From Mesostigma viride (lineage: Eukaryota; Streptophyta; Mesostigmatophyceae; Mesostigmatales; Mesostigmataceae), in assembly GCA_009746045.1 (NCBI GenBank), contig RPFO01000178.1:622125-686124 (forward strand): DNA of 64,000 bases, read 5' to 3'. Within the stretch, counting starts at the first letter, position 1. Every line of letters begins with the position of its first letter. Made by a program: the position numbers and the translations under genes. Shown one piece after another: positions 51,277 to 59,823 of this stretch. Under the pieces are notes generated by a model. It made no database searches. It had not been told where the DNA came from and saw only the letters and a list, made by a program, of their open reading frames with translations.

Positions 51277-52327
51277 GGGGCAGGGGTGTGCTCCCGCTGC
51301 CAGTGAAGATGGTCCCCCGCTCGACCGCAGCCGCCTGCGATCCAACCGCAGGCTGCAGCGCGCTCTGCGTGCCAGAGCAAGGCTGCGGTGTCAAGAGCGG
51401 GCCACAAGGGGCCTGAACTGGCTGTGGGGCAGGACCCGGGAACGGTCCGGTGGACCGGCGGTGCAGCAGCAGGCTATTACTGCGAGCCCCTGCACCGTCG
51501 CCCAAAGGGCCGCCCTACAAGGGATGGAGGATGCTGCCCGCGTCTACAACCGCCGGCTTACCGCCGTAGCGGAGGCGACAGACACGGGGGACGCAGAGCC
51601 CGCGCCATACGGGCCGGGCGGTCAATACGAAATTATTGACCCGGAGAGGCTGGCACTGCCAAAAGGAGGAGCTGCAGGTAGTGTCAAGCTGCTGGACTGC
51701 CTGCCGGAGGCATGGCAGAGGACGTATGAGGACATAAACAACATTCTACAAAGATGCGACGCGGAGGCGGGGGCGTGGATGCGGCGGGGCCGGGTGTCTC
51801 ATGGTTGTGCAAGCGATGCGGCGTACGCACGACTGAGCATCAGGCTGGCGGAGACGCGGATGATCGAGTACAGTGAGGAGGCGCCGCCTGTGGTGAACGG
51901 CTGTTTTGCCGTCCCCAAGAAAGACCCCGGGGTTGTGGAGCCCAGCGAACGACGGCAGCGGTTTATAGGGAATATGGTGCCGTGCAACCGGCGCTTCCTC
52001 AAGCCGCCTACCTGTTACCTGCCTAACTTGGGCGAGGTCGCTGAGCTGAGTGTGGGGGCGCCATGCTATTCGGGCAAGACAGACCTTGACACCTACTATT
52101 ACCGGTTCGAGGTACCTGAGAGCTGGCGCCCCTATTTCTCGCTGCCCCCCGTGTGGTCCGATGAGGTCGGCCAGCTGGGACGACGGCGAAAGTTGTACCC
52201 CAGGTTCCGGGTCCTTGTCATGGGCTGGAGCCACTCGGTGGTCCTTGCACAGGTTGCCCACCTGCACTGTCTCTACGGGGCGGGGTGCTCGATGCCAAGA
52301 GAGGGCTGTCATATCCCATGCACTTGA
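51092..52327 (+). pseudogene. PAT-B1 ORF2 part 1: reverse transcriptase (fingers/palm)
   Basis: The frame is open from 51092, overlapping the Gag C-terminus; the conserved sense starts near L-N-W-L-W-G (about 51415), which PAT-A also has. Motifs: N-G-C-F-A-V-P-K-K-D (about 51897), K-T-D-L-D-T-Y-Y-Y (motif A, about 52077) and V-L-V-M-G-W-S-H-S (motif B, about 52210). The frame then ends, and RT continues after a -1 shift at the GGGGCGGGG near 52277-52285. PAT-B2 has the same break, while PAT-A reads straight through. Confidence 0.85.
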
Positions 52328-54435
52328 TGGGGGTGCGCACAGTGCGCGGGGATGGCATGGACCGGCTGGAGTTGGTGGAGAGCGCAGCCAGTGCAGCGTG
52401 GCGGCTGCTGCCGGAGGATCCCCCACATCCCGCTCAGCTGGTCATGATCGATGATCTGGGGGTCACCCATGGGCGGAGCGCGGAGGAGACCAACGCCGTG
52501 CTCACCAAGGCGTGCGAGGAGAGCTACGGTCCCAAGGGGTTGGTGGTCAACGAGAAGAAGGTGGAGAGAGCTGAGGAGGGGCGCCCGGTGGAAATCTTGG
52601 GGATTGAGTTCTGCCAGGACGGGTCCATGCGGCCGAGCGCGGCCCGGATGGCGGCCTTGGTGCGCGACACGCAGGCAATGCTGGGGCGTGGACGGGCCAC
52701 TTACCACCAACTGGCCTCGTTGCTGGGACGGTGGGTGTGGGTCCACTTGCTGCGTCGGGGTCTACTGTCCATCTGGTTTCACGCCTACCGCTTGCTGCAG
52801 CAAGTCCTGGTGCACAAGCGGGGCTGGAGCTATCGGCTGTGGGGTAGTGTAAGGGAAGAGCTCCAGGCTGCAATGGACTTGGCCCCGCTGGTGCATGCGC
52901 AGCGCGACCAGCCCCTGAGCTGCACCGTGGTGGCCACTGATGCGTCAACCCACGGTTCTGGGGTGGTGTACAGCCGGTGGGAGGCGCCTGCGGTGCGTGG
53001 CCTGTCCAACTGTCGGGAGCGGAAGGGCTGGAAGACGCTCTGTGTGGACTCTGAGACGGCCAGCGTGGAGCGCACAGGGGAGATTGAGCACCGAGCCATG
53101 GCAGCGGCGCAGTGGCGGACCGCTCTTGCCCACCGGTGGCTCGATCCCTCGGCCCACATCAACGAGAAGGAGATTCGTGCGGCTGTGCAAGGGATCGAGT
53201 GGGGCCTGCGCTCACAGGTTCACTGGCAGCAACGTCACGTGCGGCTGGTGGACAATTCGGCAGTTGTCGGTGCGCTCGTCAAAGGGCGTTCGTCGTCCTA
53301 CCGGCTGAACGCCTGGTGCCGCCGGGCGATCGCGCTAGGGCTGGCCAGCAACACCCGCTACCACTGGGTGTATGTGAGGTCGGAGCGCAACCCGGCCGAC
53401 GCGCCCAGTCGTGGTCGATGGGTGCGCAACCTCACTGCGGATGGCGACGTGGAGAGCAATCCGGGGCCACATGGGCGGCAGGAATTGCTGGAGGCCACTG
53501 TGCAGCCCAGCACGCTAGCTGCATATCACCGAGCGCTGAGGGCGTACGTGGAGTATGGTCAACCCCTCGCTCCCGTGGCCAAGACGGAGGCGGAAGGCGT
53601 CTTTTGTGAGTGGCTGGTCAGCGTGTATGAGGAAGGGGGAAGCCGGACCATGGTTGTGCGCGCATTATGCGGGCTGCAGCTGTACTTCCCCAACGAGATT
53701 AAGGGGTGGTACGAGGCGCGTCGCTTGCTGGCCGGCTGGGCGCGACGAGTTCCCGTGCAGAGCCCTCACCCCGTCCCGTGGCAGCTACTGTACCTCGTGG
53801 CAAACATTCTTCGTGCACAAGGCTCGATATTAGCTGCCTGCTGCTGCATCATTGTTTTTCAGCAATACTTGCGCATCGGAGAAGCGTTCAAGCTTCGCGT
53901 GGGGGACGTGGCTCTGCGCGGGGACTTCCGCCTGGGGCCCAGTAACCAGGGTGCGCTGCTGCTACGCGACCCCAAGACAGCCAAGGGCCAGGCCCAGGCA
54001 GTGGTGGTTGTTGAGCCCCTTTCACTCACGTTGCTTGGCGCCCTGTGTGCTGGGCGGGCGCACGAGGAGCTGCTCTTTGGCGCACTCAGCTACAGCCGTT
54101 TCTTGCGGCGGTGGCACGCCGCCTGGGACCTCCTTGGCTTGCGGGGGATGTTTTCACCCTACAGCATGCGCCACGGGGGGGCCACCCATGACTACCTGCG
54201 CGGGGTACCAATCGCGGACATCCAAAAGCGTGGCCGGTGGCGCCAGTTTTCGTCCGTGGACCATTACGTGGGGCTCCACCGCGCCCTGCAGGTGCGGGTG
54301 CCCCAGGTGGTGTGGGACCTCGCGGGCAGACTGCCCCCCGTGACTGGCGTCGTCACTTTGGGCCGTAGATTTCGGCCATACTTCGGTGAGGCGCACTCTA
54401 GCGGACACGCTAGGGCTTCACCAGCTGGAGGGTAA
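52285..54435 (+). CDS. PAT-B1 ORF2 part 2: RT catalytic end, RNase H, 2A, tyrosine recombinase
   Basis: About 716 codons. RT motif C is M-I-D-D-L (about 52445). RNase H: A-T-D-A-S-T-H-G (52937), I-N-E-K-E (53158), L-V-D-N-S-A-V (53248) and N-P-A-D-A-P-S-R-G (53390). A canonical 2A motif follows at 53446-53469. Recombinase: Y-L-R-I-G-E-A-F (Arg about 53871), D-P-K-T-A-K (Lys about 53980), Y-S-M-R-H-G-G-A-T-H (Arg about 54168), R-G-R-W and D-H-Y-V-G-L-H (Tyr about 54265). The first His of the H-x-x-R box is Tyr here and in PAT-B3, whereas PAT-A keeps His. No DDE integrase or protease is present. Confidence 0.9.
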   Translation: MLDAKRGLSYPMHLMGVRTVRGDGMDRLELVESAASAAWRLLPEDPPHPAQLVMIDDLGVTHGRSAEETNAVLTKACEESYGPKGLVVNEKKVERAEEGRPVEILGIEFCQDGSMRPSAARMAALVRDTQAMLGRGRATYHQLASLLGRWVWVHLLRRGLLSIWFHAYRLLQQVLVHKRGWSYRLWGSVREELQAAMDLAPLVHAQRDQPLSCTVVATDASTHGSGVVYSRWEAPAVRGLSNCRERKGWKTLCVDSETASVERTGEIEHRAMAAAQWRTALAHRWLDPSAHINEKEIRAAVQGIEWGLRSQVHWQQRHVRLVDNSAVVGALVKGRSSSYRLNAWCRRAIALGLASNTRYHWVYVRSERNPADAPSRGRWVRNLTADGDVESNPGPHGRQELLEATVQPSTLAAYHRALRAYVEYGQPLAPVAKTEAEGVFCEWLVSVYEEGGSRTMVVRALCGLQLYFPNEIKGWYEARRLLAGWARRVPVQSPHPVPWQLLYLVANILRAQGSILAACCCIIVFQQYLRIGEAFKLRVGDVALRGDFRLGPSNQGALLLRDPKTAKGQAQAVVVVEPLSLTLLGALCAGRAHEELLFGALSYSRFLRRWHAAWDLLGLRGMFSPYSMRHGGATHDYLRGVPIADIQKRGRWRQFSSVDHYVGLHRALQVRVPQVVWDLAGRLPPVTGVVTLGRRFRPYFGEAHSSGHARASPAGG
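53446..53469 (+). other. Canonical 2A ribosome-skipping motif
   Basis: The codons read D-V-E-S-N-P-G-P, matching the 2A consensus D-(V/I)-E-x-N-P-G-P, preceded by L-T-A-D-G. It lies after the RNase H terminus and before the recombinase N-terminal (SAM-like) domain. If active it would release RT-RNase H from the recombinase during translation. Confidence 0.85.
54398..54413 (+). other. GNNA-loop hairpin at the end of the PAT-B1 recombinase
   Basis: CTAGCG-GACA-CGCTAG, within the last codons of ORF2. Related hairpins with changed but still paired stems occur in PAT-B3 at 59577-59592, 59637-59652 and 59750-59765. Confidence 0.7.
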
Positions 54436-54502
54436 GGATGTGCCCTCCCATGGCTCCTGACGCGGTTTCCAGATGTACGGCCTGCGGCCAGGTTGGAGAT
54501 GC

Positions 54503-55339
54503 GGGTCAAGTGGAAGCGGCGGCCAGGGACTGCCAAAAAATATTTTATGTCTCTCTGTCTACTAAGTCCGGTCGGCTTCAACATATAGTGTAATAAACAA
54601 GTTCTGGTGCCCTTCAACCAGAAGTGGACCTAGGCAATGCACAGTGGATGATTGATCTTACGATCGGGATTCCCTGATTTTGCCTGGGGGAGCGGAGGGA
54701 TGGAGGTGCGCCGCTACCTTGGAGGCGCTACACCGTTGCCCAGTGGTGCAAGTCGACATGCGGGAGCCAAACGGGGTGGCCACGCCCTCTCTGGAGGGTC
54801 TGACAGCCTTGGATGGGCCTCAGATGTAGTTCGAACTAGTTCAAAGTTAGTACAGGTAGTACAAACTAGTTCAAACTAGTTCAATCTACTTCAACTAGTA
54901 TCCAGGGACCCTCAAGATATGCCAGGTGGTTGCTGAACGGTTCTGGCATGACAGAACATGTGTGACATCATAAAAATGTAGTACAATGTTGAAAAAAGTA
55001 GTATCAGGGTCCTAGATCTAGTACAGTAGTATTCTGAGGTCATTCTTACATGGAGCGCCGCGCCAGCGGGGCGCCGCACTTGCGTGTGTCACGGATGCAA
55101 CGTTGATGCGATGTATTTCAAGGTGGTGATGGCTGCCAAGCCAGCTTATCAGTTTTCCCCACCCACCCACCCTTTTCTGTTTTGTCTTGGGGGGTCAAGT
55201 GGAAGCGGCGGCCAGGGACTGCCAAAAAATATTTTATGTCTCTCTGTCTACTAAGTCCGGTCGGCTTCAACATATAGTGTAATAAACAAGTTCTGGTGCC
55301 CTTCAACCAGAAGTGGACCTAGGCAATGCACAGTGGATG
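54503..55339 (+). repeat. PAT-B1 3' block: B1 - A2 - G4 linker - B2
   Basis: B1 54503-54650 and B2 55192-55339 match over 148 bp; A2 54651-55157. B includes GTGTAATAAACAAG, a poly(A)-like signal. The linker is CCCACCCACCCACCC (55158-55172), a T-rich piece, then GGGGG. The opposite strand of the first part is GGGTGGGTGGGTGGG, a textbook parallel quadruplex motif. Confidence 0.92.
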
Positions 55340-55616
55340 GCAGAATCTGTACATGAGATCCTGAATCTGTAGTAAGCACTAAAGTCCCAAAGGAACATTT
55401 AAGACTTGGTAGTACCGACCAACAAACTATAACCCCACGTGGATCAGGCCACGACCAATAAGGGCTTCTAACAGTCGGTTGACAAAGTACAAGTTTCAAG
55501 TACCGCCTTCTTGGAAACCTCATAACTTTCCCAATACTGATCCAAAAGTCCTCGAATAAAAGTCAAACATTCACAAAACAAAGGATGTAACAACAAAGTC
55601 ATTTTTGATTGTTACA
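55340..55616 (-). repeat. 5' LTR of G2 copy 2, piece 3 of 3
   Basis: 277 bp, apparently identical to 30243-30519. It ends GTTACA at 55616 and is followed by the GCAGT target duplication. Confidence 0.93.
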
Positions 55617-55621
55617 GCAGT

Positions 55622-57393
55622 GGAACTTTGGTGCTGGAAGGTTAATTGTGGCCCGGTCTGGTTTAGCTTCAGTGCTCTCATGTCGGCCTTCATTTGTAAT
55701 TATTTGAATGTATGCCCATTGGGCCATGCATAGTGTATATTTTTTATGCATGCACGCCCATTATGTATCGCTGGGTCCATCCCATCAATGCTGGTTTATC
55801 GCCAGGTCTGGTGTAAGTAAGTTAGTACATGCATGTCATGCGCATGGGCATGTTTAGAGTACTATGCTAATCTCTTTAGAAACATAATTACACGGAAGTT
55901 ACAAATCTCATCTGCATCATGCCCCAAAACACTACATTAAGGAATCAAATAAAATTATAACATGCCTCCGTTGGGAGATCATGCAGCACATGCATATTCC
56001 TTGCTGAATGGGTAGAGGTGGGTCAAGCCGCGACATCGAAATAAGCCGTAACTCTAAGCTATCTAGTCTACAAAATACTAACTACACTTCTCCCCAAAGA
56101 CTACACTTCTCCCCGGCCCCTTCCGCTTTGGGGGAGGGGGCTTACCCACATGGGCTGGCGTGTGAGCCGGGACATTGGTCTTCCACCTCTTCTTGTTCTG
56201 CATAGGAACAGAGAGCGAAGAAATGCGGTGTGGGGACCCCTTCTCGTGGTAATGCGTTACATGTACTCCCCACCGGGCTTTGCTCTTCATGGGTTCATAA
56301 AGACAACAATTATTCAGTAAGAATTTAATAAATTAGGAACATATATCCGTTGGGAGTCACTGTTACACATATAGCTGAAAAGGGGCATATGATTTTAAAT
56401 ACATTCTGAGCTACAACCTGCACGTGCATGGGTTTAGTTAACTGGCACCTATACTAGAGGCCTGACATGGGGTGGAGCTTCAGTGCTTCCCCGCCTTCTC
56501 CTTCTCCCACACTGGGTGCTCCGCGTCCTTCTTCTCCGGCCCTGCCCATGGGTGCACCGGCCCCGCCTCCTCCTTCTCCTCACGGGACGATTCGCGCTCC
56601 ACGCATGGCTGCAGCATCAGTTAGCACGGGCAAGACACAGCAGTAACCGCGCTATGGCTGTTCTAGCACCAGCCTAGCAGATTGCCATGATCACTCAGCA
56701 AACCCACGACAGCTAAACCCTTGGCTGTCACAACCAGTCCATGCATCATTAAGTATGGGTACAGGGAAAGCTTCCCGCATATCCATGGCCATATGGATGG
56801 CAGCAACACAACGACTTGCCCCCTAGCCCCCCGTGCACACACTAAAATGTGGGTCGTGGCTTCCACGCCCCATCCTCCATGCATGACAGCGCGTACCTTA
56901 CTCGCATTCACACCGGGCTGCATCCCAGCGCCGTTGCTGTCCCCATGTGACACGTCGGCTGATTAAGCAGATACACAGCAGAGTCTGATGTAAACCGCTA
57001 AACCCCAAACCCATGCAGACCACAGTCAAGGACGCGTGCATGTCAAGCCATGCCAATCGTGAACCGTACAGCAATTTACTTTTCAAGCCTGAAGAGGTGG
57101 ATAGCAGATAGTAGCCTGGAAGAGTTTACAGGGGCACATGTCCATTAGCGAGCGGAACAACACAGCTCCCACCCTACAAGCGTACCGCACAATGTCCTCC
57201 TGCAGTTGTCTGCCGATCTCCCAATCCCGCAGACATCTCCACTGCTCTCATGGCGATTGCAAATCCTTCATGCCGCAGACATCTCCACTGCTCTCATGGC
57301 GATTGCAAATGCTTGATGCCGCACCTCTGCTTACAGCAGAAAAGCTTCCTCCGGGCGAGGCACCTGACTGGAACCAACACCCATTCCTTGGCT
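55622..57393. other. Region without firm genes right of G2 copy 2
   Basis: This is probably the original insertion target, continuous with DNA left of 29800. A plus-strand frame of 59 codons (56468-56647) is Pro/Ser-rich with no domain. A minus frame at 56078-56290 ends in a Lys/Pro-rich tail and could be an exon of the spliced gene upstream, but no link is proven. A 46-bp tandem pair is at 57227-57318. Confidence 0.45.
57227..57318. repeat. 46-bp tandem duplication
   Basis: Two units beginning CCGCAGACATCTCCACTGCT at 57227 and 57273, nearly identical, differing around AATCCTTC/AATGCTTG. Confidence 0.85.
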
Positions 57394-58098
57394 TCACAAC
57401 GTGGCCATGACAGCATCGTGAATCTGCTTCGCCAACGCCCACACATCAGGACCCGCGCCCTGCACCGCCATGGCCACAGGCTGCACCGCTGCAATCGATG
57501 CAGCATTCACTGCCTGCGCCGCACCATGTACTGCATGCACGAAAGCCAATCCTGGCTCGGTTATCAAGGTCTTGCCCGATTCCTGCTGCTTCTTCTTCTT
57601 CGATGCGGTCATGCGCACTTTATACCCCTTCCTCTCCAAGCACGCCTTCAGCACCTGGTTCGTGCGGTGCTGAATATGCTTCTGAAGGCGCGCCTTCTAA
57701 ACACGAAATGTTGGCAATGTATGATTCCCAAACGGCATGATAGGCACATAATCAGTCCCATTAATTGCTTTGCGGCAGTCAATGCACCAGAACACCTGTT
57801 GAAAGAAGAAGGTTATGCACGCTAGCGATTACCCGTGGCAAGAAGCAATCAACACACCTCGCTAACAACTGCAACCACAATGTAATTCATGACGGGCCAC
57901 TCACCGCTAGCCTGCTCTCCTGCTTCAATGTCTCCCCATTCTCAAGGCCTACATTGTAAACCTCTCCGTCTTCACCATCGTCAACGTCTTCCTCTTCGTC
58001 CACTCCGACGTATCCGTGCTTCCTTTTCCTAAGATACCTAGGGTTGTTCAAGTCGTATGTGCGGCGTTGGCACACTTCCAACAAAATTTGGGCCGCCT
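57394..58098 (-). pseudogene. Probable spliced gene fragment of unknown function, with in-frame stop
   Basis: Exon 1 runs 58098-57905 and exon 2 runs 57795-57394, joined in phase 0. The intron (57904-57796, 109 bp) has the donor GTGAGT and the acceptor TTCTTTCAACAG; exon 1 itself is preceded by an AG acceptor at 58099-58100, so more exons lie upstream. Exon 1 encodes V-C-Q-R-R-T-Y-D-L-N-N-P-R-Y and an acidic stretch (D-E-E-E-D-V-D-D-G-E-D). Exon 2 encodes F-W-C-I-D-C-R-K-A-I, then an in-frame TAG (57697-57699), then continues V-L-K-A-C-L-E-R-K-G-Y and an Ala-rich end. It may be a host gene or a transposon gene; upstream exons are cut off by the PAT insertion at 58235. Confidence 0.5.
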
Positions 58099-58234
58099 CT
58101 ACCCATTACCATTTATTCGTACTATCATAACATATTCAGGCGTTTGAAAAATCATTCCCTCGTTCGAACTTCTACGCCTGGGCGTCCATGACGAGGCAGT
58201 CACGACGGGACGCAGATGCACAAAAATAAAACAA
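58099..58234. other. Short gap between gene fragment and PAT fragment
   Basis: A+T-rich, probably intron or upstream sequence of the gene at 57394-58098. Nothing else is seen. Confidence 0.4.
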
Positions 58235-58685
58235 TGGTTGATCTTACGATCTGGATTCCCTGATTTGCGACTAAGGGGAGCGGAGTGCGAGTCGGTGCCG
58301 CTGCCTCATGGCTGATCTGCGAGAAATGCTCCTGGAAAGGGTGAAAGTCCCTGCAAATGACCTCTGGACTGCTTCCAAGTACTTGGATGTAGTTCAAAGT
58401 ACTTCATTGGTACTACAGGGTAGTACAATCTACTTCAAACTAGTTCAAACTAGCTCAGGCTAGTAAAGATTCGTTCAGGTGTAGCACAACCTGCCTAGGA
58501 GGTGGTATGACCACCTGGGTTGAAGTAGACAGTGACTAAACGTAGTACAATGTCGAAAGAATCAGTACAAATGGGTTCTTTGTAGTACAACTGTTCATTG
58601 GCACCTGGGCGCCGTGCCAGTACTGTACCGGACTTGCATCCGTCACCGTGTGCATGCAATGCAGCCAATTTATTGAGGAAGACAT
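58235..58685 (+). repeat. Plus-strand A repeat of a PAT-B-type element (truncated)
   Basis: It starts TGGTTGATCTTACGATCTGG and runs to GAGGAAGACAT. It is the inverted copy of 58930-59369, the A2 repeat of PAT-B3. It stops where PAT-B3's B2 begins. So PAT-B3 probably inserted into an older plus-strand relative. Confidence 0.7.
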
Positions 58686-59519
58686 TCCTCTGTGCATGCT
58701 TTCAGGTTCACTTTGTTTGAGAAGGCACCAGAACTTGTATATTGCAAAATTATATGCTTAAGCCGCTTGTAGGCCTTGGTAGACCGAGAGACTGGCAAAT
58801 TGTGCGCAAGTCCCAGGCGGCTGCCACCATATAACACCCCCAGAGACAACAAACGAACAAACAAACAAAAGAGGGTGGGTGGGTGGGGAAAACTGATAAA
58901 GCATGCGCCGCCATGTCTTCCTCAATAAATTGGCTGCATTGCATGCGCACGGTGACGGATGCAAGTCCGGTACAGTACTGGCGCGGCGCCCAGGTGCCAC
59001 TGAACAGTTGTACTACAAAGAACCCATTTGTACTGATTCTTTCGACATTGTACTACGTTTAGTCACTGTCTACTTCAACCCAGGTGGTCATACCACCTCC
59101 TAGGCAGGTTGTGCTACACCTGAACGAATCTTTACTAGCCTGAGCTAGTTTGAACTAGTTTGAAGTAGATTGTACTATACCCTGCAGTACCAATGAAGTA
59201 CTTTGAACTACATCCAAGTACTTGGAAGCAGTCCAGAGGTCATTTGCAGGGACTTTCACCCTTTCCAGGAGCATTTCTCGCAGATCAGCCATGAGGCAGC
59301 GGCACCGACTCGCACTCCGCTCCCCTTAGTCGCAAATCAGGGAATCCAGATCGTAAGATCAACCATCCTCTGTGCATGCTTTCAGGTTCACTTTGTTTGA
59401 GAAGGCACCAGAACTTGTATATTGCAAAATTATATGCTTAAGCCGCTTGCAGGCCTTGGTAGACCGAGAGACTGGCAAATTGTGCGCAAGTCCCAGGCGG
59501 CTGCCACCATATAACACCC
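58686..59519 (-). repeat. PAT-B3 3' block: B1 - A2 - G4 linker - B2
   Basis: Same order as the other PATs, read on the minus strand. The linker on the plus strand shows GGGTGGGTGGGTGGG (58873-58887) next to A2, then an A/C-rich tract, then CCCCC. Repeat B contains CTTAAGCATATAATTTTGCA and repeat A carries the clustered GTAGTAC motifs. Confidence 0.9.
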
Positions 59520-59576
59520 GCATCTCCAACCTGGCCGTCCCCGGCCGCATCTGGAGTGGTTGTAGAGGGGGAAGCC

Positions 59577-59765
59577 CTAGCATGGCTGCTAGAGTGCGCC
59601 TCCCCTGCACCTGTCAACGCAGGTACCCGCAGAGCCCTAGTGTATCCACTAGAGTGCGCCCCGCCGGCTCTGTCCAAGGCAGGATACGGTCGAAGGTGAG
59701 CCAAACGGGAAATCAGGATGATGGCGCGACGCCCAAAACCAGCAGGGCCCCAGCGTGTCCGCTGG
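59577..59765 (-). other. Three GNNA-loop hairpins with covarying stems
   Basis: On the element strand: CTAGCA-GCCA-TGCTAG (59592-59577), CTAGTG-GATA-CACTAG (59652-59637) and CCAGCG-GACA-CGCTGG (59765-59750). Each is preceded by GGCGCACT and followed by GGG. They lie after the recombinase stop and before B1. Every stem change is compensated. Confidence 0.75.
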
Positions 59766-59823
59766 AGTGCGCCCTGCCGACTCCTCCAACGGAGCTGCAT
59801 CGTTTTATACTGCGCCCCCCGGC

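Larger units (their letters stand above)
49004..55339 (+). mobile_element. PAT-B1: tyrosine-recombinase retrotransposon
   Basis: A1 49004-49510, gag, RT-RNase H-2A-recombinase, B1 54503-54650, A2 54651-55157, linker, B2 55192-55339. A copies are 507 bp and B copies 148 bp. The interrupted LTR proves a precise insertion with no target duplication, as expected for a tyrosine recombinase. It is nearly identical to PAT-B2 (60551 on), so the family moved recently. Confidence 0.93.
29800..55621 (-). mobile_element. G2 LTR retrotransposon copy 2, full length with nested insertions
   Basis: The element spans 29805-55616, minus strand, and is flanked by the 5-bp duplication GCAGT at 29800-29804 and 55617-55621. 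The 3' LTR is intact (29805-30519). The 5' LTR is in three pieces (44470-44688, 48785-49003, 55340-55616) that sum to exactly 715 bp, the size of the intact LTR. Four younger insertions lie inside or in its LTR. Without them the element would be about 8-10 kb. Its internal coding region is decayed like copy 1. Confidence 0.92.

Noticed and set aside
58670-59000. Short minus-strand ORFs around the PAT-B3 linker
   Set aside because: They lie in repeats A and B and the linker and have no conserved residues beyond the repeat identity.
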